From Armatimonadota bacterium (GTDB lineage: Bacteria; Armatimonadota; Fimbriimonadia; Fimbriimonadales; Fimbriimonadaceae): a DNA stretch of 38,713 nucleotides. Shown here in pieces: positions 1 to 7,587 of the stretch; the first letter of the stretch is position 1, and each line of letters starts with the position of its first letter. The stretch is from contig JAFDWT010000041.1 of the NCBI GenBank assembly GCA_018268335.1, forward strand, positions 1-38,713, given 5' to 3'. Under the pieces are notes generated by a model. That model was not told where the DNA came from. It did not search any database and saw only the letters and a program-made list of their open reading frames with translations. The position numbers and the translations under genes were made by a program.

Positions 1-1
1 A

Positions 2-649
2 GACACGACGATCATCGAAGGCGCTGGCACCAAGGCCGACGTCATGGGCCGCATCGCCCAGATCAAGGCGCAGATCGAGAACACCGAGAGCAACTACGAC
101 CGCGAGAAGCTCCAGGAGCGCCTGGCCAAGCTCAGCGGCGGCGTCGCTGTCATCAAGGTCGGCGCGTCCACCGAGACTGAGCTGAAGGAAAAGAAGCACC
201 GCTACGAGGACGCCCTGTCCGCGACGCGCGCTGCTGTCGAGGAAGGCATCGTCCCCGGCGGCGGCGTCACCCTCCTGCGGGCCGCTGCTGGCCTGGAGAA
301 GCTGAAGGTCGAAGGCGACGAACTGACCGGTGTCAACATCGTCAAGCGCGCCCTCGAGGCTCCGATCCGCCAGATCGCCGAGAACGCCGGCCACGAAGGC
401 AGCGTCATCGTCGAGCAGATCCGCAACGCGAAAGCTGGTATCGGCCTCAACGCCGCCACCGGTGAACTGGTCGACCTGGTCAAGGCCGGCATCGTCGACC
501 CCGCCAAGGTCACCCGCAGCACGATCCAGAACGCCGCGTCCATCGCCGGCCTGGTCCTGACCACAGAAGCCCTGGTCGTCGAAAAGCCCGAGCCCAAGAA
601 GGCCGCCCCCGCCCCGCACTCCCACGGCATGGACGGAATGGACTTCTAA
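2..649 (+). CDS. groEL: Chaperonin GroEL, C-terminal part (5' end outside window)
   Basis: This is the last ~215 residues of the 60-kDa chaperonin subunit, which forms the double-ring ATP-driven folding chamber in the cytoplasm. The open frame enters at base 2 reading [14 protein letters not shown], a hallmark GroEL segment, so the internal ATG at 44 is not the start. Further GroEL signatures follow: [16 protein letters not shown], the [18 protein letters not shown] nucleotide-contact segment and a C-terminal [13 protein letters not shown]. The tail ends [10 protein letters not shown] instead of the long GGM repeats of many GroELs. A hairpin terminator follows 28 bases downstream. Whether groES precedes it cannot be seen. 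Confidence 0.98.
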   Translation, partial: DTTIIEGAGTKADVMGRIAQIKAQIENTESNYDREKLQERLAKLSGGVAVIKVGASTETELKEKKHRYEDALSATRAAVEEGIVPGGGVTLLRAAAGLEKLKVEGDELTGVNIVKRALEAPIRQIAENAGHEGSVIVEQIRNAKAGIGLNAATGELVDLVKAGIVDPAKVTRSTIQNAASIAGLVLTTEALVVEKPEPKKAAPAPHSHGMDGMDF

Positions 650-677
650 TAAATCTAGTCGAGCTGCTGCTCAACAC

Positions 678-717
678 GGCCCCGTTGGAGTTTCCATCGG
701 GGCCGACTGCGCTTTTT
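678..717 (+). terminator. Rho-independent terminator of groEL
   Basis: GGCCCCG (678-684) pairs with CGGGGCC (698-704). After one T-T mismatch the inner TGGA/TCCA pairs extend the stem to a three-base loop. A run of five T follows at 713-717. It lies 28 bp after the groEL stop and before the next gene. Confidence 0.8.
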
Positions 718-764
718 GCCGAAGTACTCTATTACGTCCGCGCTACAGTAAACTCATTCCGGCT

Positions 765-1526
765 ATGGACGAGAAGCTTGCCTTAGTCCTGGTGGGATCC
801 CTTGCAACGATCATTGGCTCCGTTGTAACGCAGGTGCTTAGCTATGCCTTGCAACAACATCGACGATCCCAAGACGAAAGGCAGGAGAAGGTCAAAAGGC
901 AGGTTGCGCTTATTGAGATTCTAATAGCCGAAGTACTGTCGACGGAAGGAGAGATTCGCGCTGCTGCCGGCGCTCAGCTTGAAGCGATTATGGCCTCAAA
1001 AGACAGCGGTGACTTCCATCCCAGATTCATGGATTTCACTCGAAGGTTAGTCGAGGTTGAAGGCAGCAGACAAAGTGTTGACTTGATGATCGAAGCATTC
1101 AAGAACAGAAAATCTCAGATCGATGAGAAAGTCAATCGGTCACTTGAACTCTCCTTTCGAGCCTTTAGTCAAGCCCGCCAAGCGTGTTTTAAGCCGATCG
1201 CGACAGCGGCAAGGCTTGTCGGCGTAGAGAAACACTTCAACTCCTCTGAGAAACTCCATGCAATTGTGCAGAGAGTCCTTGAGGCAGAGTTAGCAGGTTG
1301 CGTGCTTGAAACTTCAAATGTGCAAAATATGATCCAGCTTCTGGTCGAAGACTTGACGACGCTCATGACACAGGTGCAAGAGGGTTCTTTTGACCAAAAA
1401 TCGGCAAATGGCGTCAATCCTCTACCGACAGGATTGTACACAATCCTGGATAGGTATGATGAATTGGTTATGAGCAAGTGGTTGGAGATCAAATTGTTTG
1501 CAAAGGGGCAGCAGGAGACTTCCTGA
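765..1526 (+). CDS. Hypothetical membrane-anchored helical protein
   Basis: I do not recognise the family. The 253-residue protein starts with a hydrophobic segment (about residues 5-28, LALVLVGSLATIIGSV) and a basic stretch QQHRRSQDERQEKVKRQ, as expected for one membrane anchor with the rest in the cytoplasm. The remainder is charged, predicted mostly helical and free of obvious catalytic motifs. Codons are richer in A and T (AAA, ATT, GAA, TTG) than in groEL, which suggests acquired DNA. The ATG at 765 has no clear Shine-Dalgarno sequence. It converges on the TOPRIM-like gene 2145-3779 across a 618-bp gap; a functional link is only a guess from shared composition. Confidence 0.7.
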   Translation: MDEKLALVLVGSLATIIGSVVTQVLSYALQQHRRSQDERQEKVKRQVALIEILIAEVLSTEGEIRAAAGAQLEAIMASKDSGDFHPRFMDFTRRLVEVEGSRQSVDLMIEAFKNRKSQIDEKVNRSLELSFRAFSQARQACFKPIATAARLVGVEKHFNSSEKLHAIVQRVLEAELAGCVLETSNVQNMIQLLVEDLTTLMTQVQEGSFDQKSANGVNPLPTGLYTILDRYDELVMSKWLEIKLFAKGQQETS

Positions 1527-2144
1527 TTCTCAGATTCTGACCCGAAGATCCAGAAAATATCGTAGCTAACCTGTGGCCAGGTAGTCCGACTGTACGGGTG
1601 GGTGCCGCTGGTGCTTACCGGTGCGATCACCGAGCAGTATGGACTTTGATCCAACAGGCTCCGACACAACAAGGCGGCCCCGGCGGAAACATTGCCGGGG
1701 CCTTTGCATGTTACAGCACAGCGAACGCTCTTAGCCACCTTAAGCGCGAGGCTTTGGGCGGGGCCACCCTCCCATAGCGCAAACGGGTCGCTTGCCGGGG
1801 AGACCAGGCAGCGTCGCGTTGCGGTCACCCGGCAGCCGACGTACGACCCCGGTACGGACAGATATGCGAACTTGGTCCGGGTAGTGCCCCCTCTGTCTGT
1901 CACCCTCTCTAGATCAAGCCACCTCCTGGCTACTTTCTTCCTTCGAGTGTCCTATTCATGCTTCCGCGCCGTCACCCGACTGATACATCTGTCCAAAAGA
2001 GGGTTTTCAGGCACCGGAGTCTGTAGGGACGTGAGTCACAAATGTGTAAGGTACACAATAGCAAGCGGTAATCGCATTCTTGCACCAGCGGCACCCATCC
2101 GGAGTCATTGCTCGATCCGGCTACCTGGCTCTCTGCCATCGATG
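1527..2144. other. 618-bp gap with no convincing gene
   Basis: Neither strand offers a protein with natural composition. The plus-strand frame 1692-2168 is low-complexity in character, rich in Arg, Ser and Cys, and overlaps the end of the TOPRIM-like gene. The stretch holds a strong hairpin (1676-1702) and a smaller one, CGGTG-CGAT-CACCG (1619-1632). I compared it by eye with tmRNA, RNase P RNA, SRP RNA and 5S rRNA signatures and found no match. An uncharacterised structured RNA or decayed DNA are both possible. Confidence 0.5.
1676..1705 (+). terminator. Strong GC hairpin, possible terminator
   Basis: GGCCCCGGC (1676-1684) and GCCGGGGCC (1694-1702) form a perfect 9-bp stem around a 9-base loop, followed by only TTT. 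It is 150 bp downstream of the 765-1526 gene and could end its transcript; the short T-run makes this weaker than the groEL terminator, whose stem is similar. Confidence 0.5.
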
Positions 2145-3779
2145 TTAGTCGCGTTTGACGATCCCTAGCGTTCCACTATCTATCCTGAACTGCTCCTGCT
2201 GATATCGGTATTCAACATCAGCGCTCATATAGGCTACTCGGATAGCGGCTATAACTGGTCTCTCACCGCCACCGGGTAAATCTAGATTCGCCTTTACTGT
2301 CTCCCACAGCGCCCGTCCCCAGGCCATGCCCTTTACCTCTCTTCGAGTGCCTTCATGTATCTCAATGTACTTTTGCTCAAAGTCGTGTCCGTTCCTAACG
2401 CCGGCAAACAAACTGACATCAAGAAGATTTGAGCTATCCGTCGGGTAGTCGTCTTCCTTGTCGTAGTAAATCGCAGCTGTCACTAACTCTTCAATAGTAA
2501 AATTGGCAAATTCAAAGTCAGGGTTATAGATTGGAATGTAACCTACAATTAAGTCATTAGAAACCATTCTTTTGATTGCTGCTATATTTGCAGAGACGTC
2601 CGCATCTGCCGAAACAAATGAAAACCTCTCGGCGGCCTTATCGCGCTTTAAGTCTTCAAACAACTCAACAAGGGCGTCTCCCGTGAACTTGCCTTTGCAA
2701 TCAACCACCTCAACTTGGCTGTCGCGTATTCCCCCTAGCGCAGCATTTAAGAATCCAACCTCGGTTGCACCTTCTACATACCACTTCACGCGAACGCTTA
2801 CATCCAACCCCATACGTTGGAGCAATTCCTTTCTGTAGTAGCTAGGATGGTCTAGTGCACGATCTGAGCCAAATGCGAGTTTGCGCCCGCTTTTGTGCCA
2901 CATTCCAAATGCGACATCTTCTTCTTCAAGTTGCACGTCGTGGGCTTCTTCGGTTCCCCGTCTTAAAACCTCCGCCATGTGCCTGATCCACATGGCAAGA
3001 CCCGTCTCGCCCTTAATATTATGCCTAGTTGCCCAGTTTGCAGAGCGAATCAATCGGTAGAGGTCAGTATTGTCCTCAAGCATTGCCGCTCTAATCCGCA
3101 ACAATTCATGAGCATGTTTCAGCCTTTCAAGTTCGATGCTTCGAACGAACTTAAGTGCTTCGTCGCGATATCCGTCGTGTATGCTGTCCAGTTCATCGTC
3201 TGCAGTCAGACTGCGGCCTCTAAATCGCGAGGTTATCCAGGGCCAATACACTGGCTCCAGTGCTATGGCGACATCGGCGACCCCGTTACATGTCTCCGCG
3301 AGAGGTACGAGATTGCCATCTGCGATTCCTTTCCACTTTTCCGCGGCCGCCTTTTCAATTGTCTTCGGGAAGTCTTCACACAATACGGATGAAACACTCC
3401 ATCCAAGTTTCAAGCCTTCGATAATCTGGAACAGAGGAAAGACCCGGAAGGGGTGAAACGACGGTACATGCTGCTCAGAATTGTCTCGCTGAGGCCAAAT
3501 CTCACCAATCTTACGGTCGTCAGATTGAAAACGTCGTACCTTGGCGCTCAATCGCTCTCTGTATTCTCTTGCTCTTATCTCATATTCCTCGCATCGCAAC
3601 CAACCTCGACGCCAAAAGTCGCCGATGTCTCCTTCGACGACCCCAGATACATTCACGTGAAGGCTTTTGCACCAGGACAGAAACCGACTCTCGTTCATGA
3701 GATCGCATTGCCGAACGCGCTCCAACAAGTCAATGTTGTTCGCGAGAAATCCATATGTTTCGTTGCTTGAGAGTCTCAT
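2145..3779 (-). CDS. TOPRIM-like protein, OLD-nuclease-type core, otherwise unknown
   Basis: The protein has 544 residues. Residues 331-440 look like a TOPRIM fold: beta strand plus glutamate motif WYVEGATEVGFL (VEGATE at 335-340), then SADAD (390-394, the DxD motif) and a PDFEFANF segment (420-427). This spacing resembles the C-terminal nuclease half of OLD-family proteins, which cleave or nick DNA using metal ions. The N-terminal 330 residues are rich in Trp, Arg and acidic residues and show no Walker A motif, so it is not a classical OLD ATPase-nuclease. Composition is less GC-rich than the flanks, suggesting transfer. A phage-defence or element-borne nuclease role is an inference. The start is the first ATG of the frame (MRLSSNETYG). 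Confidence 0.75.
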   Translation of the reverse strand: MRLSSNETYGFLANNIDLLERVRQCDLMNESRFLSWCKSLHVNVSGVVEGDIGDFWRRGWLRCEEYEIRAREYRERLSAKVRRFQSDDRKIGEIWPQRDNSEQHVPSFHPFRVFPLFQIIEGLKLGWSVSSVLCEDFPKTIEKAAAEKWKGIADGNLVPLAETCNGVADVAIALEPVYWPWITSRFRGRSLTADDELDSIHDGYRDEALKFVRSIELERLKHAHELLRIRAAMLEDNTDLYRLIRSANWATRHNIKGETGLAMWIRHMAEVLRRGTEEAHDVQLEEEDVAFGMWHKSGRKLAFGSDRALDHPSYYRKELLQRMGLDVSVRVKWYVEGATEVGFLNAALGGIRDSQVEVVDCKGKFTGDALVELFEDLKRDKAAERFSFVSADADVSANIAAIKRMVSNDLIVGYIPIYNPDFEFANFTIEELVTAAIYYDKEDDYPTDSSNLLDVSLFAGVRNGHDFEQKYIEIHEGTRREVKGMAWGRALWETVKANLDLPGGGERPVIAAIRVAYMSADVEYRYQQEQFRIDSGTLGIVKRD

Positions 3780-4046
3780 GCGAACTCCACTTGGCCATCC
3801 GTGGTGGGGGCGCCCGGTATCTAGTCGGAATCACGCGCCTATCGAGCGAGTAATCTGACCGTTGACCTACACCCCCATGGGGCAAGAGTCACCGTTTCGG
3901 GTGCGACCGAACAGCCACGACCGTCAATGTACCTGTAGAGAGGAACACCTCTCGTTGGTGAGACTTCGGAAAGCCGAATACTCTGAGGTTTCGACTACCA
4001 GGGTTTGTGAACTGGGTGAGTGGTTTCTGCCCGGTCGCGACTACCG
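3780..4046. other. Gene-free stretch upstream of the ATPase patch, possible folded RNA
   Basis: No credible ORF is present. Bases 3931-4005 contain nested complementary segments: CCTGTAG (3931-3937) can pair with CTACCAGG near 3998-4005 with one bulge, enclosing GAGAGG-AACA-CCTCTC (3938-3953) and TTCGG-AAAG-CCGAA (3965-3978). This could be an RNA element or coincidence. It lies between the divergent TOPRIM-like gene and the duplicated ATPase 5' end. Confidence 0.35.
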
Positions 4047-4047
4047 A

Positions 4048-4155
4048 AGTTGATCAACCGACCCGCGACGACCTACTAGGCAGTGCACCTCCCTACCCCT
4101 GCCAAACGCCTCGCCAAGGCCGAGCACCAAAAGCAAACCTGGCGACGCATCTTCA
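4048..4155 (+). pseudogene. Duplicated 5' end of the RepA-like ATPase gene
   Basis: This stretch repeats the leader and first ~27 codons of the gene at 4261. Shared landmarks in order are AAGTTGA.CAAC, ACGACCTA, AGTGCAC and then the reading frame, PAKRLAKAEHQKQTWRRIF against PAERLAQDEHQKQAWRRVF in the intact gene. Homology stops at about 4155, where a CTCTCCCTTGAAGGGGGAGG repeat takes over. It is therefore a broken copy and not a functional gene. Divergence is moderate, so the duplication is not recent. Confidence 0.8.
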
Positions 4156-4228
4156 ATGAGCCTCTCCCTTGAAGGGGGAGGTCGGTGAGTCTGCGAACCG
4201 GGTGGGGATTCTCCGGACCTGCTTCGGA
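4156..4228. repeat. GC-rich palindromic interspersed repeat
   Basis: The stretch begins CTCTCCCTTGAAGGGGGAGG, whose arms CTCTCCCTT and AAGGGGGAG are nearly complementary, and continues GTCGGTGAGTCTGCGAACC and GGGTGGGG. It separates the broken ATPase 5' copy from the intact one. The style matches the insertion inside the ATPase gene at 4930-5060. Membership of a genome-wide family is inferred. Confidence 0.5.
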
Positions 4229-4260
4229 TAAGTTGACCAACACAACTGCCACGACCTAGG

Positions 4261-5382
4261 TTGATAGTGCACTTCCTCACCCCCGCCGAACGCCTCGCCC
4301 AAGACGAACACCAAAAGCAAGCCTGGCGCCGAGTCTTCCTACCGCTCGAATCCCACTACCTCGGCCACCAACAGCCCTGGCTTGTCCAAGATTGGCTCCC
4401 CCTTGGCACCCTCGCCATTCTCGCCTCGCCGCCCAAACAAGGGAAGACCGCCCTCGCCACCGCTCTGGCCCTCGCCGTCGCCACCGGAACCCCCTTTGCC
4501 GGCATGAACACCGCCCAAGGCGGCGTCCTCTGGCTCGCGCAAGAGGAGTCCATGTGGGACCGCCTCCGCCTGCTCGAACAGTGCCCGTCCCTCGATCCCC
4601 TCGTCCCCCTCTTCACCGCCTACGACCACCTGCCCGTAGACCAGCCCGAGACTATGGAGTTCCTCTCCTTTTGGGTCCAAGAGACCGCCGCCAAGCTCAT
4701 CGTCGTCGACCCCCTCCACGGCGCGACCTCGGGTCGCTCCCTCGTCGACGGCTGGTCTGCCCGCCGCACCCTCGACCCCCTGCGCCAACTCTGCCAAAGC
4801 CACGGCGTCACCGCCCTCGTCCTCCACCACAGCAAACGCGCCGCCCACACCCAAGGCCGCCAACGCATAGCCGAATCCGACCAACTAGCCGCCACCTCCG
4901 GCATGAACATCGTCCTCTCAAGTCGAAGTCTCCGTACTCCCCCTCCAGCCCCTGGTGGAGGGGGCCGGGGGGAGGTCTCCTCCGATCCCCCCTCTTGCGA
5001 GCGTAGCGAGGAGGAGGGGGCTAGGGGGCGGTTCCGGTCTCCGGAGGCTCCAGCCTCCACCAGAATCGTCACCCTAGACTGCTCCGGCCGAGGCCCCTTC
5101 GCGAACCGCAGCCTCCGCCTCCTCAGCAACGGCCCCCTCGACTACCACCTCCAAGACCAGCTCCCCGCAGGCGACCCCACAGAAAGAGCCCACATCCCCT
5201 ACACCCGCCAAATCCTCGACCTCCTCGAAGCTCAAGGCCCCCTCTCCAGCGCCGCGATCATCGCCCACCTAGAGCTACCCGACAACTCAGCCCGAGTAGC
5301 CCTCTCCCGCCTCGTCAAGCAAGCCCACGTCACCTGGACATCACAAGAAGGCGAACGGATTTATCACCTCGCCCACCCATGA
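4261..5382 (+). CDS. AAA_25/RepA-like P-loop ATPase with inserted repeat
   Basis: This is a RecA-fold ATPase of the RepA/DnaB-like type found in plasmids, phages and integrated elements, usually acting as a replicative-helicase-like hexamer. It opens with a short leader, then PWLVQDWLPLGTLAILA and the Walker A variant SPPKQGKTA (56-64). A WLAQEES segment follows at 91-97, Walker B LIVVD at 146-150, and the sensor-like LVLHHSKR at 187-193. A C-terminal winged-helix-like domain (about 312-373) is predicted to bind DNA. Residues ~222-266 (PPPAPGGGGRGEV...) are alien, encoded by a palindromic repeat inserted in frame between two beta strands. The start is TTG 4261 or GTG 4267; the homologous 5' copy supports this region. 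The natural partners (primase, integrase) are absent. Confidence 0.8.
   Translation: MIVHFLTPAERLAQDEHQKQAWRRVFLPLESHYLGHQQPWLVQDWLPLGTLAILASPPKQGKTALATALALAVATGTPFAGMNTAQGGVLWLAQEESMWDRLRLLEQCPSLDPLVPLFTAYDHLPVDQPETMEFLSFWVQETAAKLIVVDPLHGATSGRSLVDGWSARRTLDPLRQLCQSHGVTALVLHHSKRAAHTQGRQRIAESDQLAATSGMNIVLSSRSLRTPPPAPGGGGRGEVSSDPPSCERSEEEGARGRFRSPEAPASTRIVTLDCSGRGPFANRSLRLLSNGPLDYHLQDQLPAGDPTERAHIPYTRQILDLLEAQGPLSSAAIIAHLELPDNSARVALSRLVKQAHVTWTSQEGERIYHLAHP
4930..5062. repeat. In-frame palindromic repeat inside the ATPase gene
   Basis: The stretch contains three hairpins: CCCCCTCCA/TGGAGGGGG (4939-4947 with 4956-4964), CCCCCTC/GAGGGGG (4988-4994 with 5014-5020) and GGAGGCT/AGCCTCC (5043-5049 with 5052-5058). 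It is translated as a Pro/Gly/Ser/Arg-rich loop with no resemblance to the ATPase family, and the reading frame is kept open across it. Confidence 0.7.
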
Positions 5383-5433
5383 AACATGTTAAATTGATAA
5401 TTTGATAATTCGGCCGAGTGGGTGCGCGTCTGA

Positions 5434-5740
5434 TCAGCCCCGACTCCCAGACGTCGGATCAATCACCACATGGCGGATACGCTCGCGGCGCCAGGTGTAG
5501 GTGACGTGGACAAGCCCGTCCCGGGTCTGGATGACGGCGGGGTAGGAGTACTCGCCCGGGCCGGACTCCAAGTCCATCACGGGGCTCCAATGTTCGGCGT
5601 CCGTGGAGACGGCGACGCTCAGGGGCGTCCGGGCCGTCGCCGAGCCGTCGTACATCATCAAGTGGCCCTGTCTGACAATGGGATTCCCGTTTGCCGGATC
5701 CCTTGCGGGAGTCTGTTGCTGACGGGGCTGCCCGCAACGC
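5434..5740 (-). pseudogene. Broken paralogue of the sialidase 3' end
   Basis: The minus-strand frame reads QGHLMMYDGSATARTPLSV and continues to VTYTWRRERIRHVVIDP, matching the last ~85 residues of the sialidase-like gene at 6580-7581. The N-terminal part of that enzyme, including its first Asp boxes, is missing, and the upstream residues (MSNMQQGALHIKTN) are unrelated. It is therefore a remnant. Its central 155 bp are almost identical to the intact gene while its ends are clearly diverged, which is discussed as a possible gene-conversion tract. Confidence 0.75.
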
Positions 5741-5871
5741 AGCAGGTACATTTGCGGGTTTGTCTTTATGTGCAATGCTCCCTGTTGCATGTTAGACAAT
5801 TGACACTGTCATAATTCAGGGGATTTGCTTTGGCGGAGAACGGTTCAAAGCGTGGTTCGGGAGGAAATTTG

Positions 5872-6573
5872 ATGCGGCGAAAACTCAATCTCTTGACGGG
5901 CACTATTGCGTGTTTATGCGTAAGCGGCATAGCCTCCGCGAACTTGCTTTTGAACGGTGGTTTTGAAACCGGGACCGTATCAGGCAATGGATTCGGAAGC
6001 GTTCCCGATCCTTGGATTGGAACGTTCTCGCTCGCCGACACCTATGACGACACGGGCGTGACGGCGATGTCCAAGATGGAAGGGTTTGGGCTTCCTGAGC
6101 TTATGGACGGAGTCACCGCCTTCGAGGGCCACCGATACCTTGGCGCCCATACGCCCTACAGCGGCTTTTCCCCAGATGGTTTCGCACAAGAACTCGCGTC
6201 ACCAATGACAATCGGGCAATCCTACACCGTGTCGGCGCATATGCTCGCCGACAACCGCGGGGCCTTTGGTGGAGTATTCTCCAACTTGGGGGCGATCGAT
6301 GTATCTGGCATTCTGGCCGGCGCCCGCACATTCCTTGGCCGCTTGGAAGCCAATTCGGTCGGCCTGACTTGGGAGCAACGAAGCGTCAGCTTCGTTGCCG
6401 ATCAGGAATACACCTACCTCGAGTTCAAAGGCAGTGAGGACAGCCCGTCATCCTATATCGGCGTCGATGCTGTTGAGCTTGCGGCAGTTCCTGAGCCTGG
6501 CACCTTGGCCGCGATGGGCGCCGGACTGCTCGCGCTAGCACGCCGGCGTTCGAAACAAGGTCCTGGAAACTGA
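5872..6573 (+). CDS. PEP-CTERM exported protein (NGGFETG type)
   Basis: This is a 233-residue exported protein. The start is taken at ATG 5872 (MRRKLNLLTG), because a good GGGAGGA ribosome site at about 5860 precedes it. The frame is open further upstream, to an alternative start at 5830. A signal peptide runs to about residue 25 (...GIASA). NLLLNGGFETG then begins a beta-rich domain typical of galactose-binding-like PEP-CTERM proteins. The C-terminus VPEPGTLAAMGAGLLALARRRSK is a PEP-CTERM sorting tail, which exosortase would cleave to release or anchor the protein at the surface. The gene lies between two sialidase copies. The exact role is unknown. Confidence 0.88.
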   Translation: MRRKLNLLTGTIACLCVSGIASANLLLNGGFETGTVSGNGFGSVPDPWIGTFSLADTYDDTGVTAMSKMEGFGLPELMDGVTAFEGHRYLGAHTPYSGFSPDGFAQELASPMTIGQSYTVSAHMLADNRGAFGGVFSNLGAIDVSGILAGARTFLGRLEANSVGLTWEQRSVSFVADQEYTYLEFKGSEDSPSSYIGVDAVELAAVPEPGTLAAMGAGLLALARRRSKQGPGN

Positions 6574-6579
6574 AGATGA

Positions 6580-7581
6580 TCAACCCCGACGCCCAGGCGA
6601 CGGGTCGATGACCACGTGCCGGATCCGCTCGCGCCGCCAGGTGTAGGTGACGTGGACGAGCCCGTCGCGGGTCTGGATGACGGCTGGGTAGGAGTACTCG
6701 CCCGGGCCGGACTCCAAGTCCATCACGGGGCTCCAATGTTCGGCGTCCGTGGAGACGGCGACGCTCAGAGGCGTCCTGGCCGTCGCCGAGTTGTTGTACA
6801 CCAGCAAGAAGCGCCCGTCTCGGAGCCGCACGGCGTCGGTCCCCGCATTGGGGTTCGGGAGGTCCAGCAAGTGGATCGGCCCCCATGTCCGGCCCTGGTC
6901 GGAGGAGTCGATGGCGAAGACTTTGCCCTGCTGCGTCCGCCCGACCGCCCGGAGCTTCGATCCGCCCAGCTGGAGCAGGGAAGGCTGGATCGCCCCGACC
7001 TCCGGCCCGTGGAGCGACGGCGTCCGCTGCCACGTCAGGCCCAAGTCCTTGCTTGTCTCCATGTGCAGAGACCACCGGGGTGACTCGTCGCTCGAGCCGC
7101 ACAGCAGAGTGCCGTCCCGCAGCTCGATCGGCTTGTTCTTGATCGGGCCCAGGATGCCCTCGGGCAGGCGGCCCGGCGTCTGCCACGTGACCCCGTCGTC
7201 CGCTGACCGGGTCATCATCCCCCACCAGGTCTGCGGCCCGGTACCCACTTTGTAGAAGAGCAGCAGCGGCCCCCGCCGGGGCTGGAAGAGCACCGGGTTA
7301 TAACACGCGTTCGGCCTACCGTCCTTGCCGACGCCCACCGCCACCTTCTCGGGCTTCGACCACCCCCCGCGCCCCCGCCGCGCCGCCCAGACCGCCACGT
7401 CCGGATTGCTCTCCGCCGTCCCGCCGAACCAGGCGCACATGAGCGTCCCCGCGCTCGTCTCGACCACCGTCGACGCATGGCAAGAAGCAAACGGCGCCGA
7501 CAGGAAAACGAACTCAGAGCTCACCACCTTCATGGTGGGCACCGGATGGGCCGCTAGCTGTGCAAACAGCATAAACCCCAT
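6580..7581 (-). CDS. Sialidase-like BNR/Asp-box protein, secreted
   Basis: This is a 333-residue beta-propeller of the exo-alpha-sialidase/BNR-repeat family, which hydrolyses terminal sialic acids or related sugars outside the cytoplasm. Asp boxes (SxDxGxxW) are visible as SADDGVTW (126-133), SKDLGLTW (177-184) and SSDQGRTW (226-233). Conserved segments FASCHASTVVE (31-41) and SDESPRWSLHME (164-175) carry the expected Arg, His and acidic residues. The start at 7581 (MGFMLFAQLAAH) gives a short hydrophobic leader. The frame is open to 7626, but that part overlaps an ATPase gene fragment and is rejected. Family members also act on other glycans, so the substrate is uncertain. Confidence 0.85.
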   Translation of the reverse strand: MGFMLFAQLAAHPVPTMKVVSSEFVFLSAPFASCHASTVVETSAGTLMCAWFGGTAESNPDVAVWAARRGRGGWSKPEKVAVGVGKDGRPNACYNPVLFQPRRGPLLLFYKVGTGPQTWWGMMTRSADDGVTWQTPGRLPEGILGPIKNKPIELRDGTLLCGSSDESPRWSLHMETSKDLGLTWQRTPSLHGPEVGAIQPSLLQLGGSKLRAVGRTQQGKVFAIDSSDQGRTWGPIHLLDLPNPNAGTDAVRLRDGRFLLVYNNSATARTPLSVAVSTDAEHWSPVMDLESGPGEYSYPAVIQTRDGLVHVTYTWRRERIRHVVIDPSPGRRG

Positions 7582-7587
7582 TGTGCC

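Noticed and set aside
1169-1903. Long minus-strand frame across the 765-1526 gene
   Set aside because: It lies antisense to a better gene and continues into the gene-free stretch, with unnatural residues.
1540-2140. tmRNA, RNase P RNA, SRP RNA or 5S rRNA
   Set aside because: No conserved core of these RNAs was found on either strand by eye.
1692-2168. Open plus-strand frame of 158 codons
   Set aside because: Composition is unnatural (Arg, Ser and Cys rich), and it overlaps the end of the TOPRIM-like gene; nothing supports translation.
6425-7225. Long minus-strand frame inside the sialidase gene
   Set aside because: It is a shadow of the sialidase reading frame in GC-rich DNA, with Arg/Gly/Ala-rich translation and no motifs.
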